From positions 1-64,000 of the forward strand of contig NZ_BAGB01000163.1 in the NCBI RefSeq assembly GCF_000308615.1: a stretch of 64,000 nt of DNA. The letters run 5' to 3'. The translations under genes and the position numbers were made by a program. This document shows positions 34,011-43,231 of this stretch, one piece after another. The stretch's first letter is position 1; every line of letters begins with the position of its first letter. The notes beneath the pieces are model-generated. The model was not told the origin of the DNA. It saw nothing but the letters and a program-made list of their open reading frames with translations, and did no database searches. The DNA comes from Nocardia jiangxiensis NBRC 101359 (lineage in GTDB: Bacteria; Actinomycetota; Actinomycetes; Mycobacteriales; Mycobacteriaceae).

Positions 34011-36401
34011 ATGTCCGACACCTCACCCGAATCGGTGACCATCTCCCCGGATACTCCGGTACTCGTCGGCGTCGGCCAAGCCTCCGAACGGCTCGACGAC
34101 GCCGGATATCGCGCACTGTCGGCCGCCGACCTGGCCGCGGAAGCCGTCCGCGCGGCACTCAGCGATTCCACCGCCGATCCGGCCGCGCTCGCCGCCGCCC
34201 TGGACATCGTCGCGGCCGTGCGCGCATTCGACGATTCGAGTCCCTACGCCACCGCCGCGCTCGGCGCACCCGACAACGTCCCGCGGGCGATCGCGCGCCG
34301 CGTCGGCGCCGACCCGTCCCGGGCGATCCTGGGTCCGACCGGCGGCCAGAGCCCACAACAGCTGCTCAACGAGCTGTGCGGGGAGATCGCCGGGGGCCGG
34401 TGCGGCGCCGCGGTACTCGTCGGCGCGGAGACGATCTCGACCGTCCGGCATCTGGCGGGCCTGCCGCCCACCGAACGCCCCGACTTCACCGAGTCCGACA
34501 GCGGTCCGCTCGAGGATCGCGGCTATTCCATTCAGGGAATGACGCCGTTCTACGCGGTGCGGCACCATCTGGTCGAACCCGCGGTCAGCTACGCGATGCT
34601 GGAGAACGCCCGCCGCGGACGGCGCGGGGAGTCCCGGGCACAGTACGCACAGACGATGGGTGAGCTGTTCAGCCGATTCAGCGCGGTCGCCGCGACCAAT
34701 CCGCATGCGGCGGCCCCGATCGAACGCGATGCCGCCGAACTGGTGCGGGTGGACGAGCGCAACCGGCTCATCACCGATATCTACCCGCGTTTCCTGGTCG
34801 CCCGCGATCAGGTCAACCAGGCCGCCGCGGTGCTGGTGACGTCCACGGAAACCGCTGACCGACTGGGGATTCCGCAATCGCAGCGGGTGTATCTGCACGG
34901 CTACGCCGACCTCGCCGAACGAGAACTGCTGGTACGCCCGGATCTGGATCGCAGCCCGGCCGCCGTCGCGGCGGTGCGGCACGCACTGGATATGGCCGAC
35001 ATCGGCCTGGACGAGCTGACCACCCTGGACCTGTACAGCTGCTTCCCGATCGCGGTGTCGAATCTGTGCGACGGCCTCGGCCTGGATCCGGCCGATCCGC
35101 GCGGCCTGACCGTCACCGGCGGGCTGCCGTTCTTCGGCGGACCGGGCAACAACTACACCACCCACGCCATCGTCGAAACCGTTGCACGACTGCGTGATCG
35201 GCCCGGCGCGTACGGCCTGGTCTCCGCGAACGGCGGTGTGCTGAGCAAACATTCCGCGGGCGTCTACTCGACCACACCGGCTCCCTGGCGCGTCCGGACC
35301 ACCACATCCGTGCAGGCCGAACTGAACGATGTGCCGGGCATTCCGGTCGCCCACCGCCCCGAGGGCTGGGGCACGATCGAAAGTTTCGTTCTCCGTTACG
35401 GTTCCAGCGGATCCGCCCGCGCCACCGTCGTCGGCCGCCTGGACGACGGCCGCCGATTCCTGGCCACACCGCTGGACAGCGAGACCACTCGCGTCCTGAC
35501 CGATACCGAACAGCCGGTAGGCCGACGGGTGTTCGTCCGCTCCGGCGATGCGGGCAACCATGTCACGTTGAGTCGCGAGTCGATGGATACCGGACTGGCC
35601 CAACGTATTCCGGCCTTGCGAACGGAATACGGCACCGTCTCGGTCTCGACCTCCGGACATATTCTGGAGGTGACCATCGACCGGCCCGCGAACGGCAACA
35701 CCCTCAACGGCGACACCTACCGTGAACTCGGCGAAATCCTCACCGCCTTCGCCCACGACGACGATCTGTGGGTCGCGGTACTCACCGGCGCGGGCGACGA
35801 GGCGTTCTCCCTCGGCGCGGACCTGCACGGCATCCGGTCACCACTGCAACTCATGCTCCAGCCGCACAACGGATTCGACGCCTCGCCGCTGGATGCCACA
35901 CCGGCCAAGCCGGTGATCGCCGCGATCAACGGCCGCGCGGACGGCGACGGGCTGGCTCTCGCGCTGGCCTGTCATCTCAGCATCGCGGACGAGACCGCGA
36001 CCTTCGCCGTCCCGGACACCGCCCTCGGCATGCCGCCGGGCACCGGAATCCTGGTGCGTCTGCCGCACGTGGTCGGCCGGGCGCTGGCCTACGACATGAT
36101 CCTCACCGGACGTCGCATCGACAGCACCGAGGCGCTCACGGCCGGTCTGATCACCCGCACCGCACCGCAGGGCAAGGCCCTGGATCTGGCCCGGGAGATG
36201 GCCGCGGACATCGTGGCCCGCTCCCCCGTCGCCACCCGCGCGGCCCTGAACTTCCTGGCCCGCACCGAAACCCTGCCCGACGCCGAGAACACCGCCCCGC
36301 ACACCGCCGTCCTGGCCGACGCGCTCGTCGCCCACCGCGACCCGGTCGACGGTATGACCGCCTATCACGAAGGCCGGGAACCACATTGGCGCAACGCGTG
36401 A
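34011..36401 (+). CDS. Thiolase-like protein fused to an enoyl-CoA hydratase/isomerase domain
   Basis: 796 residues. Residues 1-400 are a thiolase-like fold (VLVGVGQASERL, RAILGPTGGQSPQQLLNELC, LDLYSCFPIAVSNLCDGLGL, FFGGPGNNYTTHAIVE). The nucleophilic Cys context (CASG) is replaced by TGGQSPQ and the GHP motif by GGPGNNY, as in the TLP1 subgroup. An OB-like domain follows to about 540 (VVGRLDDGRRFLATP). The rest is a crotonase with SLGADLHGI and VPDTALGMPPGTG, where the usual PE is PD. It probably acts on an acyl-CoA, but catalytic activity of the first part is doubtful. Confidence 0.88.
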   Translation: MSDTSPESVTISPDTPVLVGVGQASERLDDAGYRALSAADLAAEAVRAALSDSTADPAALAAALDIVAAVRAFDDSSPYATAALGAPDNVPRAIARRVGADPSRAILGPTGGQSPQQLLNELCGEIAGGRCGAAVLVGAETISTVRHLAGLPPTERPDFTESDSGPLEDRGYSIQGMTPFYAVRHHLVEPAVSYAMLENARRGRRGESRAQYAQTMGELFSRFSAVAATNPHAAAPIERDAAELVRVDERNRLITDIYPRFLVARDQVNQAAAVLVTSTETADRLGIPQSQRVYLHGYADLAERELLVRPDLDRSPAAVAAVRHALDMADIGLDELTTLDLYSCFPIAVSNLCDGLGLDPADPRGLTVTGGLPFFGGPGNNYTTHAIVETVARLRDRPGAYGLVSANGGVLSKHSAGVYSTTPAPWRVRTTTSVQAELNDVPGIPVAHRPEGWGTIESFVLRYGSSGSARATVVGRLDDGRRFLATPLDSETTRVLTDTEQPVGRRVFVRSGDAGNHVTLSRESMDTGLAQRIPALRTEYGTVSVSTSGHILEVTIDRPANGNTLNGDTYRELGEILTAFAHDDDLWVAVLTGAGDEAFSLGADLHGIRSPLQLMLQPHNGFDASPLDATPAKPVIAAINGRADGDGLALALACHLSIADETATFAVPDTALGMPPGTGILVRLPHVVGRALAYDMILTGRRIDSTEALTAGLITRTAPQGKALDLAREMAADIVARSPVATRAALNFLARTETLPDAENTAPHTAVLADALVAHRDPVDGMTAYHEGREPHWRNA

Positions 36402-36550
36402 TCGTTCTCGCCGAGACACGAACTCGGAACCGAGATCTTCGGTAGAAGAATTACGCCGGATCAAGACTCGAGCTGTATCGGTCCGGCCGAGATCCCATGC
36501 CGTGGTTGCCGAAACGCGCCCTGCGGATAGCTGTCTCACCAGCGATGATC

Positions 36551-36569
36551 ATCGGACAGGCTGTCCGAT
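36551..36569. promoter_or_regulatory. Operator ATCGGACA-GGC-TGTCCGAT upstream of terpene synthase
   Basis: A perfect 8-3-8 palindrome lies 107 bp upstream of the terpene synthase start. Its core TCGGACA-N3-TGTCCGA is repeated at 42441-42457 beside a TetR gene, so this is probably a binding site for that regulator. Confidence 0.65.
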
Positions 36570-36675
36570 TCGGCATTATTGCTTACTCTTTAAGCACCGA
36601 CTGGAACGAGTATCACCAGTCGGTCTGACCGTCTCTGGGTGGTTGGTGGATCGGATGGGCCGGGGAGGCAATCCC

Positions 36676-37779
36676 GTGGTGAGTGAACAGACGACGGTGG
36701 AAACAGCGCTGGTCGCAATGCGATCGGAGTACGACGCGCTGGTGGAACAAGGCGAGCGATGGTCGTTGCGGGCACTGCTCAGCACACCGGACCGCGATAT
36801 CGAGGATTACTGCCGGGAATTCCGGCCCAACAGATTCGGCGAGTACGCGCTCGCCGAAGTGGAACGTTTCTGTCGCAGACATGAGATCTGGCTGGAAGCA
36901 GGCGGTGCGCACTACAACAGCATGACGCCTTATCTGCACCCGAACGCGGTTACCGCCGATCGGATGACGATCATCGGGATCTTCAACGCGATCCTGTTCT
37001 GGCTCAACGACACCGTCGGCCGGGAGAAGTTCGCGCACCTGTCCGAGGAGGAGCGATTACGCGCCTCGCACACCGCGGGCCGATTACGTGACATGCTCGA
37101 AACCAGAAGCCCGGCAACGGATCCGACTCCGGAAGAGGTGGCCACGGCCGAATTCCTGGAGCTGCTGGCCCGCGATGCCGAACCGGGCTGGCTCGATCAG
37201 TTCCTCAGCTCGACGGCCGAACATCTGCGCACCGCGATCCGCGATCAGAACACCGATGCCCGCGGCGGATTGCTGAGCGTCACGGCCTACATCGACCTGC
37301 GCTCGGAGGTCTCCGGCATGTATCCGGCAATCGCCATGTGCGAGTACGGCCGCGACGATTATCTGCCCTGGGACCTCATCTCGGACCCCGACTCGGCCGC
37401 CCGGCTACGACGGCTGCAGCGGCTCACCGCCGATATCGGCGCCCTGATGAACGACATGTTCTCCTTCGAGAAGGAGTGCATCGCCGACGGCGCCGACTTC
37501 AACCTGATTCCGGTGTGGCTGTTGAACACACCGGGCGCGACCCTGGCCGACGCGGTACACGGCGCCGCGGCGATCGTGCGCGACCGGCTCACCGAATTCC
37601 ACCTCCTGCGCGAGCAGGTGCTGGCCGAATACGCCGACTCCACCGACCGCAAGGCCGCGGATTCGGTGGCCGCACACGTGCGGGACCTGGTCGGATGCGT
37701 GCAGGCGACCTGGGCCTGGCAGATCGTCACCCCGCGATACAAGGGGGTCTCGATCTTCGACGAGAACCACGCCGCATGA
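36676..37779 (+). CDS. Class I terpene synthase with degenerate aspartate-rich motif
   Basis: 367 residues from a GTG with GGGGAGG upstream (a second GTG follows at once). The NSE/DTE triad NDMFSFEKE, the pyrophosphate-sensor Arg (AYIDLRSEVSGMYP) and the C-terminal RY pair (TPRYKG) are intact. The first metal motif, normally DDxxD after an aromatic stretch, reads FWLNDTVGREK, so only one acidic residue remains. It should still bind a prenyl diphosphate with Mg; cyclisation product unknown. The frame extends upstream to 36502 without homology. No other biosynthetic gene adjoins, but an identical operator links it to the FAD oxidoreductase at 42330. Confidence 0.88.
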   Translation: MVSEQTTVETALVAMRSEYDALVEQGERWSLRALLSTPDRDIEDYCREFRPNRFGEYALAEVERFCRRHEIWLEAGGAHYNSMTPYLHPNAVTADRMTIIGIFNAILFWLNDTVGREKFAHLSEEERLRASHTAGRLRDMLETRSPATDPTPEEVATAEFLELLARDAEPGWLDQFLSSTAEHLRTAIRDQNTDARGGLLSVTAYIDLRSEVSGMYPAIAMCEYGRDDYLPWDLISDPDSAARLRRLQRLTADIGALMNDMFSFEKECIADGADFNLIPVWLLNTPGATLADAVHGAAAIVRDRLTEFHLLREQVLAEYADSTDRKAADSVAAHVRDLVGCVQATWAWQIVTPRYKGVSIFDENHAA

Positions 37780-37912
37780 GCACTCCCACCAGCCGGAAAT
37801 ATTCCGCGCAACAGCTTCTCGCGATTTTGATCTAGTGTGAGAGGCAAGACTGCGCCCGATCGGTGAGGGGTATGCCGATCGGTCGCCGGACATCGAGGGG
37901 GTGCTGGAGAGT

Positions 37913-39190
37913 ATGGACCGAAATGCCCTGCTCACTGCTTGGTGGCGGGCACTGTCCACCACGGGCGAGGGCCCGGCGGAGCTGGAGGTGGCCCGCGGGC
38001 TGCTGACACAGCTGGTCGATACTTTCCTGTCCGGACTCCTGGCGCCGGAGCTGGATCCGGCCGCGGGCGCCAAAATCGGTGAGGCCCTGGCGGATGCGGG
38101 ATGGACCGATACCACGGTCCCGATCCGCACCGTCCAGGTCCTGCAACCGCTGGCCGAGGACTCCGACCGCACCGATGCCGGCGCCCGATTCGCCGTCCTC
38201 GGTGCGGCCGTGGCGCAGGGCCATCAGATGTACCTGACCCGGCAGCAGCTCCGGCAGGATCAGAACGCGCGCTTTCGCGTCGTGTTCGACAGCGCCGATA
38301 TCGCGATCGCCATCGGCGACACGGACGGGACGCTGGTCGACGCCAATCGCGGACTCGCCGAGATGATCGGTGTGCCGGTCGAACAGCTGCGCGGAATCTC
38401 GATCTACGATTTCGCCCACCCCGACGATCAGGAAGAGATCCGGTCGCTGATCTTCGACAAGCTGGTGCCCGCCGGAGAGGGCTCGGTCCGGATGGAACGA
38501 CGTCTGCTGCGCTCGGACGGCAGCGTGGGCTGGGTGGCGTTCTCCATCACCTTCGTCAGGGGCACCCAGGGGTACGGAGATTATCTGCTCGCCGTCGGCG
38601 AGGACGTGACCGAGCGGCATCGACTACAGCAGGAACTGCACTGGCAGGCCCGGCACGATCCGCTCACCGGCCTGCCCAACCGCCGCTGCCTGCTCGAACG
38701 CATCGAGACCGTGTCCGCCGGTGTCGGCGACGACGATCATGTCGGGCTGTGCTTCGTGGACCTGGACAGGTTCAAACCCATCAACGACATGTACGGTCAC
38801 GGCACCGGGGACCGGGTGCTCACCGAGGTCGCCACCCGCTTCGGTGACAGTGTGCGCGAACAGGATTGCCTCATCGCCCGGATCGGCGGTGACGAATTCG
38901 TCGCCCTGATCCCGCCACCGGCGGAGAACGACGTGGTCACCACGGTCGTCGACCGCCTGCAGTCGGCTCTGGTCGAGCCGATCGCCGTCGACGGCCACCA
39001 GTTGCACGTCTCCGCGAGCATCGGGGCCATCGTCACCCCGCTGGCGGGCTCGGATGCGGAGTCGCTGCTCGATTCCGCCGACACCGTCCTGTACCTGGCC
39101 AAGGCCAACCACAAGGGCCGCTCGGTTCTGCGCACATCGCATCGCACCACCGACCGCCACAGCCACCCCCTGACTCCCCGTCCCGAGTGA
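37913..39190 (+). CDS. Diguanylate cyclase (PAS-GGDEF)
   Basis: 425 residues: an N-terminal helical domain (ALLTAWWRALSTTGEG, QLVDTFLSGLLAPEL) typical of actinobacterial signalling proteins, a PAS domain (RFRVVFDSADIAIAIGDTDGTLVDANRGLAEMIGV to EDVTERHRL) and a GGDEF domain with intact RIGGDEFVAL active site and FVDLDRFKPIND. An RxxD (REQD) precedes the active site by six rather than the usual five residues, so product inhibition may be weak. No EAL domain. It makes cyclic di-GMP. GTG at 37901 is an alternative start. Confidence 0.92.
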   Translation: MDRNALLTAWWRALSTTGEGPAELEVARGLLTQLVDTFLSGLLAPELDPAAGAKIGEALADAGWTDTTVPIRTVQVLQPLAEDSDRTDAGARFAVLGAAVAQGHQMYLTRQQLRQDQNARFRVVFDSADIAIAIGDTDGTLVDANRGLAEMIGVPVEQLRGISIYDFAHPDDQEEIRSLIFDKLVPAGEGSVRMERRLLRSDGSVGWVAFSITFVRGTQGYGDYLLAVGEDVTERHRLQQELHWQARHDPLTGLPNRRCLLERIETVSAGVGDDDHVGLCFVDLDRFKPINDMYGHGTGDRVLTEVATRFGDSVREQDCLIARIGGDEFVALIPPPAENDVVTTVVDRLQSALVEPIAVDGHQLHVSASIGAIVTPLAGSDAESLLDSADTVLYLAKANHKGRSVLRTSHRTTDRHSHPLTPRPE

Positions 39191-39299
39191 TCGGCGCGGC
39201 GACGAACTCACCCGCTGATGGCCGTATCGCTTGTGGCGCATGGCAACTTCTTTCGATACATGTTCGAATGAATGCATGGGGTGGTGCGGTACACGTACC

Positions 39300-39455
39300 G
39301 GGCACACGACCATGACGTGCAGTTCCTGCTTTGCGAGAACCAAGCGAAGACTGGAACCGCACGAGAGGAATTTCCGATGCGAGGGTTGCGGTTTCGCGGC
39401 CAGTCGAGATCGGGACGCTGCCAGAGTGGTTCTGGCCGTGGCAGAACGGGGCCAC
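39300..39455 (+). pseudogene. TnpB (IS605/IS607-type) C-terminal zinc-finger scrap
   Basis: A ~50-residue piece reads CSSC, then KRRLEPHERNFRCEGCGFA and DRDAARVVLAVAERG. The two CxxC pairs around an L-x-x-x-E-R-x-F core and the DRDxxAA RuvC-III motif are those of TnpB, the transposon-encoded Cas12 ancestor. Everything upstream is missing; ends of the element were not found. It abuts an SDR scrap on the other strand. Confidence 0.65.
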
Positions 39456-39464
39456 GTCAGTGTT

Positions 39465-39560
39465 GAGGATGTCAGACAGCTCGTCGGCGAATTCGCGCGC
39501 CATCTGCGCAGCCAGCCCCGAACTCGCCCCGGTGATCCGGATATTTCTGCGCTCGGGCAT
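39465..39560 (-). pseudogene. N-terminal scrap of a short-chain dehydrogenase
   Basis: The minus strand encodes MPERRNIRITGASSGLAAQM and a short helix, the start of an SDR with its TGxxxGxx NAD-binding loop (one Gly changed to Ala). The frame then loses homology exactly where the TnpB remnant starts, so the gene was cut there, perhaps by the insertion element. Confidence 0.6.
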
Positions 39561-39793
39561 CAGCCGCATCCCTTCGGTTCACACGATGATTCGCCGCAGC
39601 ACGCACGGCTGCGACGGCGGCCCGTATCTACCTCGAGCCCGGGGCACTCCAGGGCGCGCACACCCTCGGTCGTGACCGGCCACAACGGCCGCACGAGATC
39701 ATCGCGCCCCACAAGCGAGTCGAGCACCTGATGAGACGGTGGGTTATATTCCTTCTCACGATATCTTTTTCTCGGCAAGGAGGCTGCGAAATC

Positions 39794-40567
39794 GTGGATC
39801 CGGACAACCAGGCTGCCGTCGCGACCGCCGATGCGCCGGTCCTTCCCGGTGCGCCGATCGGCCCCGGTTCGCTCACCTGGAAGTATGCGGGTGACTGACG
39901 GAACATGCTGTTTCTCGGCCGCACGGGCATCCTGCAGAACATGCATCCAGCGGTAGGCGCTGCGCTGCAACAGCATTCGAACTTCTTCGACAATCCGTGG
40001 GATCGGCTGGTACGGTCGGTGCCGCAGATCCAGGGCATGATCTACGACGCGGACAACGAGGCGCAGGCCGAGCGGGTGCGCGATTATCACAAGCCGCTCG
40101 AGGGAATCGACTCGCGCGGCGAGCGGTATCACGCCCTCAACCCGGACGTGTACTGGTGGACACACGCCACCTTCATCGAGTTGAACATCGCGATCAACGA
40201 GTACTTCGGCACTCCGTTGACCGATGCGCAGAAGGATCAGCTCATCGCCGAGGGCGTCACCTGGTGGCGCATGTACGGGCTGTCCGATCGGGTGCTGGTC
40301 TCGAATTACGCGGAGTTCCAGGAATATTGGAACCGCACCATCGATGAGGTGCTCGAACGCAACCCCACCACCGATTTCGCCCTGGACCTGAACCGCACCC
40401 GGATTCCGGCCCTGCCGGGCATTCCGGAACCGCTGTGGTCGGTGATCTGGCGGCCGGTGATGGCGTTCAACCTGTGGCTGGCCAACGGCCTGATGCCCGA
40501 ACGCGCCCGGCAGATTCTGCCTGAGGGGACTTCTCACGCCAGGATGTGCGGCAGACCGGCGCGGTAG
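39794..40567 (+). pseudogene. MpaB-type oxygenase (DUF2236), broken by an in-frame TGA
   Basis: A GTG at 39794, with AAGGAGG upstream, opens a frame reading PIGPGSLTWKYAGD and then TGA (39896-39898) before continuing RNMLFLGRTGILQNMHPAVGAALQ. The family has Trp at this place (GDWR), so TGG to TGA explains the stop. Downstream it matches DUF2236 well (DRLVRSVPQIQGMIYD, DVYWWTHATFIELNIAINEYFG, WWRMYGLSDRVLVSNYAEF), but the end is shortened where it meets the converging FAD gene. Probably inactive, unless a 220-residue product from the ATG at 39905 works. Confidence 0.8.
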
Positions 40568-42330
40568 CGGGCCGCGTCGAGCTGTTTGAACGGCTCCAGT
40601 TCGGGCGGTTCGACCAGCGGGAAGATTCCGGCGCGTGCGCCGGGATCGCCCGCGGCGTCCATGATCGCGTTCGCGGCCGCGCGCCCGGATTCGTTCGCCC
40701 CCTCCATGGTCGCCAGATCGATGTGGCTGCGCACGTGGTCGCCGCCGAAGAACAGATTCCCGATCGCGCAGTGCGCCTCGGGACGATGGTTGTACGAGCC
40801 GATCGTGTTGACCAGCAACGGTGTTTCGTTGTGAGTGGTCCCGCCCGACCAGGTGACGCCCGGGTCCAGATGCCAGGACGCGATGTCCTCGTCGCGCAGC
40901 CAGTCGGTGGAGGTGTTCAGCCACGTCTTCAGCTGCGCCCAGCACTCCTTGGCCACCTCGTCGGCGGTGCACTGCTTGGCCGGTTTGCCGAACAGGATGC
41001 CGGGCGAATCCCAGTCGGAGATATCGGCGCTCAGGCATTCCACGATCCGGCCGTCACCGTATTTCGCCGCGAAATCTCCCCGCCACATCGGCGCCTGCCG
41101 CAGCGCGGTCAGCGCCCACGGCGTGCCTAGCGCGGCGATATGCCCTTCGGGCAGGTCGGTGGGCCGGGTCAGATAGAACTGGATGCCGACCATCCAGTCG
41201 GTCATCAGCTGCCGCATCCCCGCCAGCGACGGATCCGCTTCCAGGACAGGCCCGTTCAACAACGCCGTCGCCTTGCCGACCGGCATCGCGCACACGTACC
41301 AGTCGGCCGTGACGGTTCCGCCCACCCCGCCGCCGACCACCTGGACGCCCGTGATCCGGCGATCCTGAACGTCCAATCGCGTTGCGCGAGCGCCCATCAC
41401 GAACCGCACACCGAGCGAGCGCAGATACGCCACCCACGGATCGATCCACGCCTCGTTGGTGGGACCGCTCAGGATGCGGTCCGCCCCGCCCTGATACTGC
41501 GGGTAGAGCCCGGTCCCGGCGAGGACGAGCGCCTGGCCGATGGTGCCGATCGTGCGCGCCGAACTCAGATGCGGTTTGGCGGCGACGGTGATCCGGGTCA
41601 GCGCGGCGACGAGATATTCCCGGTACGCCTCGGATTTGCCCTGCGCCTGCAGCATGTCCTCCCACGAGATGTACTCGAACTGCCCGAACCGCCGCTCGGT
41701 GGAGCTGGTGAACCACATCGCAACCTGTTTGCCGAAGAAGGCCAGTTCGGCGGGCGGCAGGGCGGGAATGAACGAGAAGGCCGACACCACAGAGGATTCC
41801 ACGAGTTGCGGGGTGAGCTGGGCCAGGCCGTGGAAGCCGACCGGCGCGAAGATCGGCGGCCGATCCTGGAATCCGACGACCGCGGATTCCACGCGAATCA
41901 GGTTGTCCCGCACGCCGTTCGCATTTCCCGGGAACGGGATCCGGGCCATCGTGTCGGGCACGTGCTGATAACAGCCGGGGAAGAACCGGAATCCATGCTC
42001 GCCGGGCAGATCAGCGCGCCCGCCGCGACCAGTGCCGGGCACGCCCATACTGCGCGCCTTGCCACCCAGATACGACGGCTCGTACACGGTCACCCGGTAG
42101 CCACGTTCGGCGAGTTCGTGCGCGGCCGACAATCCCGACATCCCGCCGCCGAAGATCGCAACCTCCCGCCCCGGTGAACTCGCCCGAGCCGCGATCGGGC
42201 GCGCCGAGGCGCGTGCTGAATGTGAGGTCGCCGTAGTGGCGACCACCGCGGCCCCTGCGAGGGCGGCGCCGCGCAGGATCGTGCGGCGGCCCACAGCTGT
42301 CGAATCGGAACGGTCGCGATCGTCTTTCAT
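40534..42330 (-). CDS. Tat-exported FAD-dependent oxidoreductase (phytoene-desaturase/amine-oxidase fold)
   Basis: 598 residues with a twin-arginine signal (GRRTILRGAALAGAAVVA, RR at 15-16) and an FAD dinucleotide site REVAIFGGGMSGLSAAHELAERG at ~55-77. The GEHGFRFFPGCYQHVPDTMARIP segment and C-terminal NLFFGGDHVRSHIDLATMEGANESGRAAA (FAD-binding) place it near hydroxysqualene dehydroxylase and carotenoid desaturases. The substrate is probably hydrophobic. ATG at 42330 has CGGAG. It is divergent from a TetR gene and shares an operator with the terpene synthase, so it may modify that enzyme's product. Confidence 0.88.
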   Translation of the reverse strand: MKDDRDRSDSTAVGRRTILRGAALAGAAVVATTATSHSARASARPIAARASSPGREVAIFGGGMSGLSAAHELAERGYRVTVYEPSYLGGKARSMGVPGTGRGGRADLPGEHGFRFFPGCYQHVPDTMARIPFPGNANGVRDNLIRVESAVVGFQDRPPIFAPVGFHGLAQLTPQLVESSVVSAFSFIPALPPAELAFFGKQVAMWFTSSTERRFGQFEYISWEDMLQAQGKSEAYREYLVAALTRITVAAKPHLSSARTIGTIGQALVLAGTGLYPQYQGGADRILSGPTNEAWIDPWVAYLRSLGVRFVMGARATRLDVQDRRITGVQVVGGGVGGTVTADWYVCAMPVGKATALLNGPVLEADPSLAGMRQLMTDWMVGIQFYLTRPTDLPEGHIAALGTPWALTALRQAPMWRGDFAAKYGDGRIVECLSADISDWDSPGILFGKPAKQCTADEVAKECWAQLKTWLNTSTDWLRDEDIASWHLDPGVTWSGGTTHNETPLLVNTIGSYNHRPEAHCAIGNLFFGGDHVRSHIDLATMEGANESGRAAANAIMDAAGDPGARAGIFPLVEPPELEPFKQLDAARYRAGLPHILA

Positions 42331-42440
42331 GCCAAGCTCCGGGTATTCGGTACGGCGCGAAGCCGCGGGGGTGCGAAGCAATCGAGGAGGGCGGCGACGG
42401 CGGCGTGCGGAGTCCATCGAACCTCTCCGGTCACTATGTC

Positions 42441-42457
42441 TCGGACACTATGTCCGA
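42441..42457. promoter_or_regulatory. Operator TCGGACA-CTA-TGTCCGA between FAD oxidoreductase and TetR
   Basis: A perfect 7-3-7 palindrome sits 111 bp from the oxidoreductase start and 75 bp from the TetR start. CACTATGTC is also directly repeated (42432-42440 and 42446-42454), giving a partial second half-site. The same core precedes the terpene synthase at 36551-36569. Confidence 0.7.
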
Positions 42458-42532
42458 TGTTGGGATGGTAAGCCGTCACACCCGGTCGTGTCCGCGAAAT
42501 CGAGAGGCCGGGCACGCCGTGTGCACAATGGA

Positions 42533-43210
42533 ATGCATGACCGTGACGCACAGGTGCCCATGCCCTCGTTGACGCGGGTCACCACGAACCGCCGATCGCA
42601 ATCCGACCAGCGGCGTAGGGAATTCGAGGCACAGGTCCTGCTCGCTCTCGAACGCCTGATGTCCGACGGGACGCCCTACACCGAACTGGCCGTGCAGCGC
42701 ATCGCCGCGGCATCCCACGTCGCGCGCTCGACCTTCTACCGGCACTTCCCGGACAAGAGCCAGCTCCTGATCCGGATGGCCGACCTGGCCAGCCAGGACC
42801 TGTTCGGGGCCGCGGAGAACTGGTGGCACGCCGAGCACACCGACGTGCAGCACACCATCGCCGGTATGCGCCGGATGATCGCCGAATTCCGCAGGCACCG
42901 ACTGGTTCTCATCGCCCTGACCGAGGTCGCCGCCTACGACCGCGACGTCGGCCGCTACTGGCGCGAGCGGGTGCAGGGCTTCCAGGACGTCATCTGCGAA
43001 CGGCTGATCATCGAGCAGCGACGCGGCCGGGTCGACCGGTCCTGCGACGTCACCGCGACCGCGATCGTGCTCACCTCGATGGTCGAGCGATCCATTTCCA
43101 CCGCGCTGGGCGAGGAGCAATCGATCGACGACGAGCAGCTCGCCCGCGCCCTGGGCCGCGCCATCTGGCTCGTCGTCTACGGCGACCCGGATCGCTCACT
43201 GCCGCGTTGA
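42533..43210 (+). CDS. TetR-family transcriptional regulator
   Basis: 225 residues; helix-turn-helix LALERLMSDGTPYTELAVQRIAAASHVARSTFYRHFPDKSQLL with the usual STFYRHF. The C-terminal part has HRLVLIALTEVAAYD. Starts at 42533 or 42560 are both weakly supported by ribosome sites. It probably binds the palindrome at 42441-42457 to control itself and the divergent FAD oxidoreductase, and the twin site before the terpene synthase. Confidence 0.9.
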   Translation: MHDRDAQVPMPSLTRVTTNRRSQSDQRRREFEAQVLLALERLMSDGTPYTELAVQRIAAASHVARSTFYRHFPDKSQLLIRMADLASQDLFGAAENWWHAEHTDVQHTIAGMRRMIAEFRRHRLVLIALTEVAAYDRDVGRYWRERVQGFQDVICERLIIEQRRGRVDRSCDVTATAIVLTSMVERSISTALGEEQSIDDEQLARALGRAIWLVVYGDPDRSLPR

Positions 43211-43231
43211 GCCGATCGAATCAGTTCGCGT

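Noticed and set aside
34023..35828. 601-aa minus-strand ORF
   Set aside because: Antisense to the thiolase-like/crotonase fusion; low-complexity composition.
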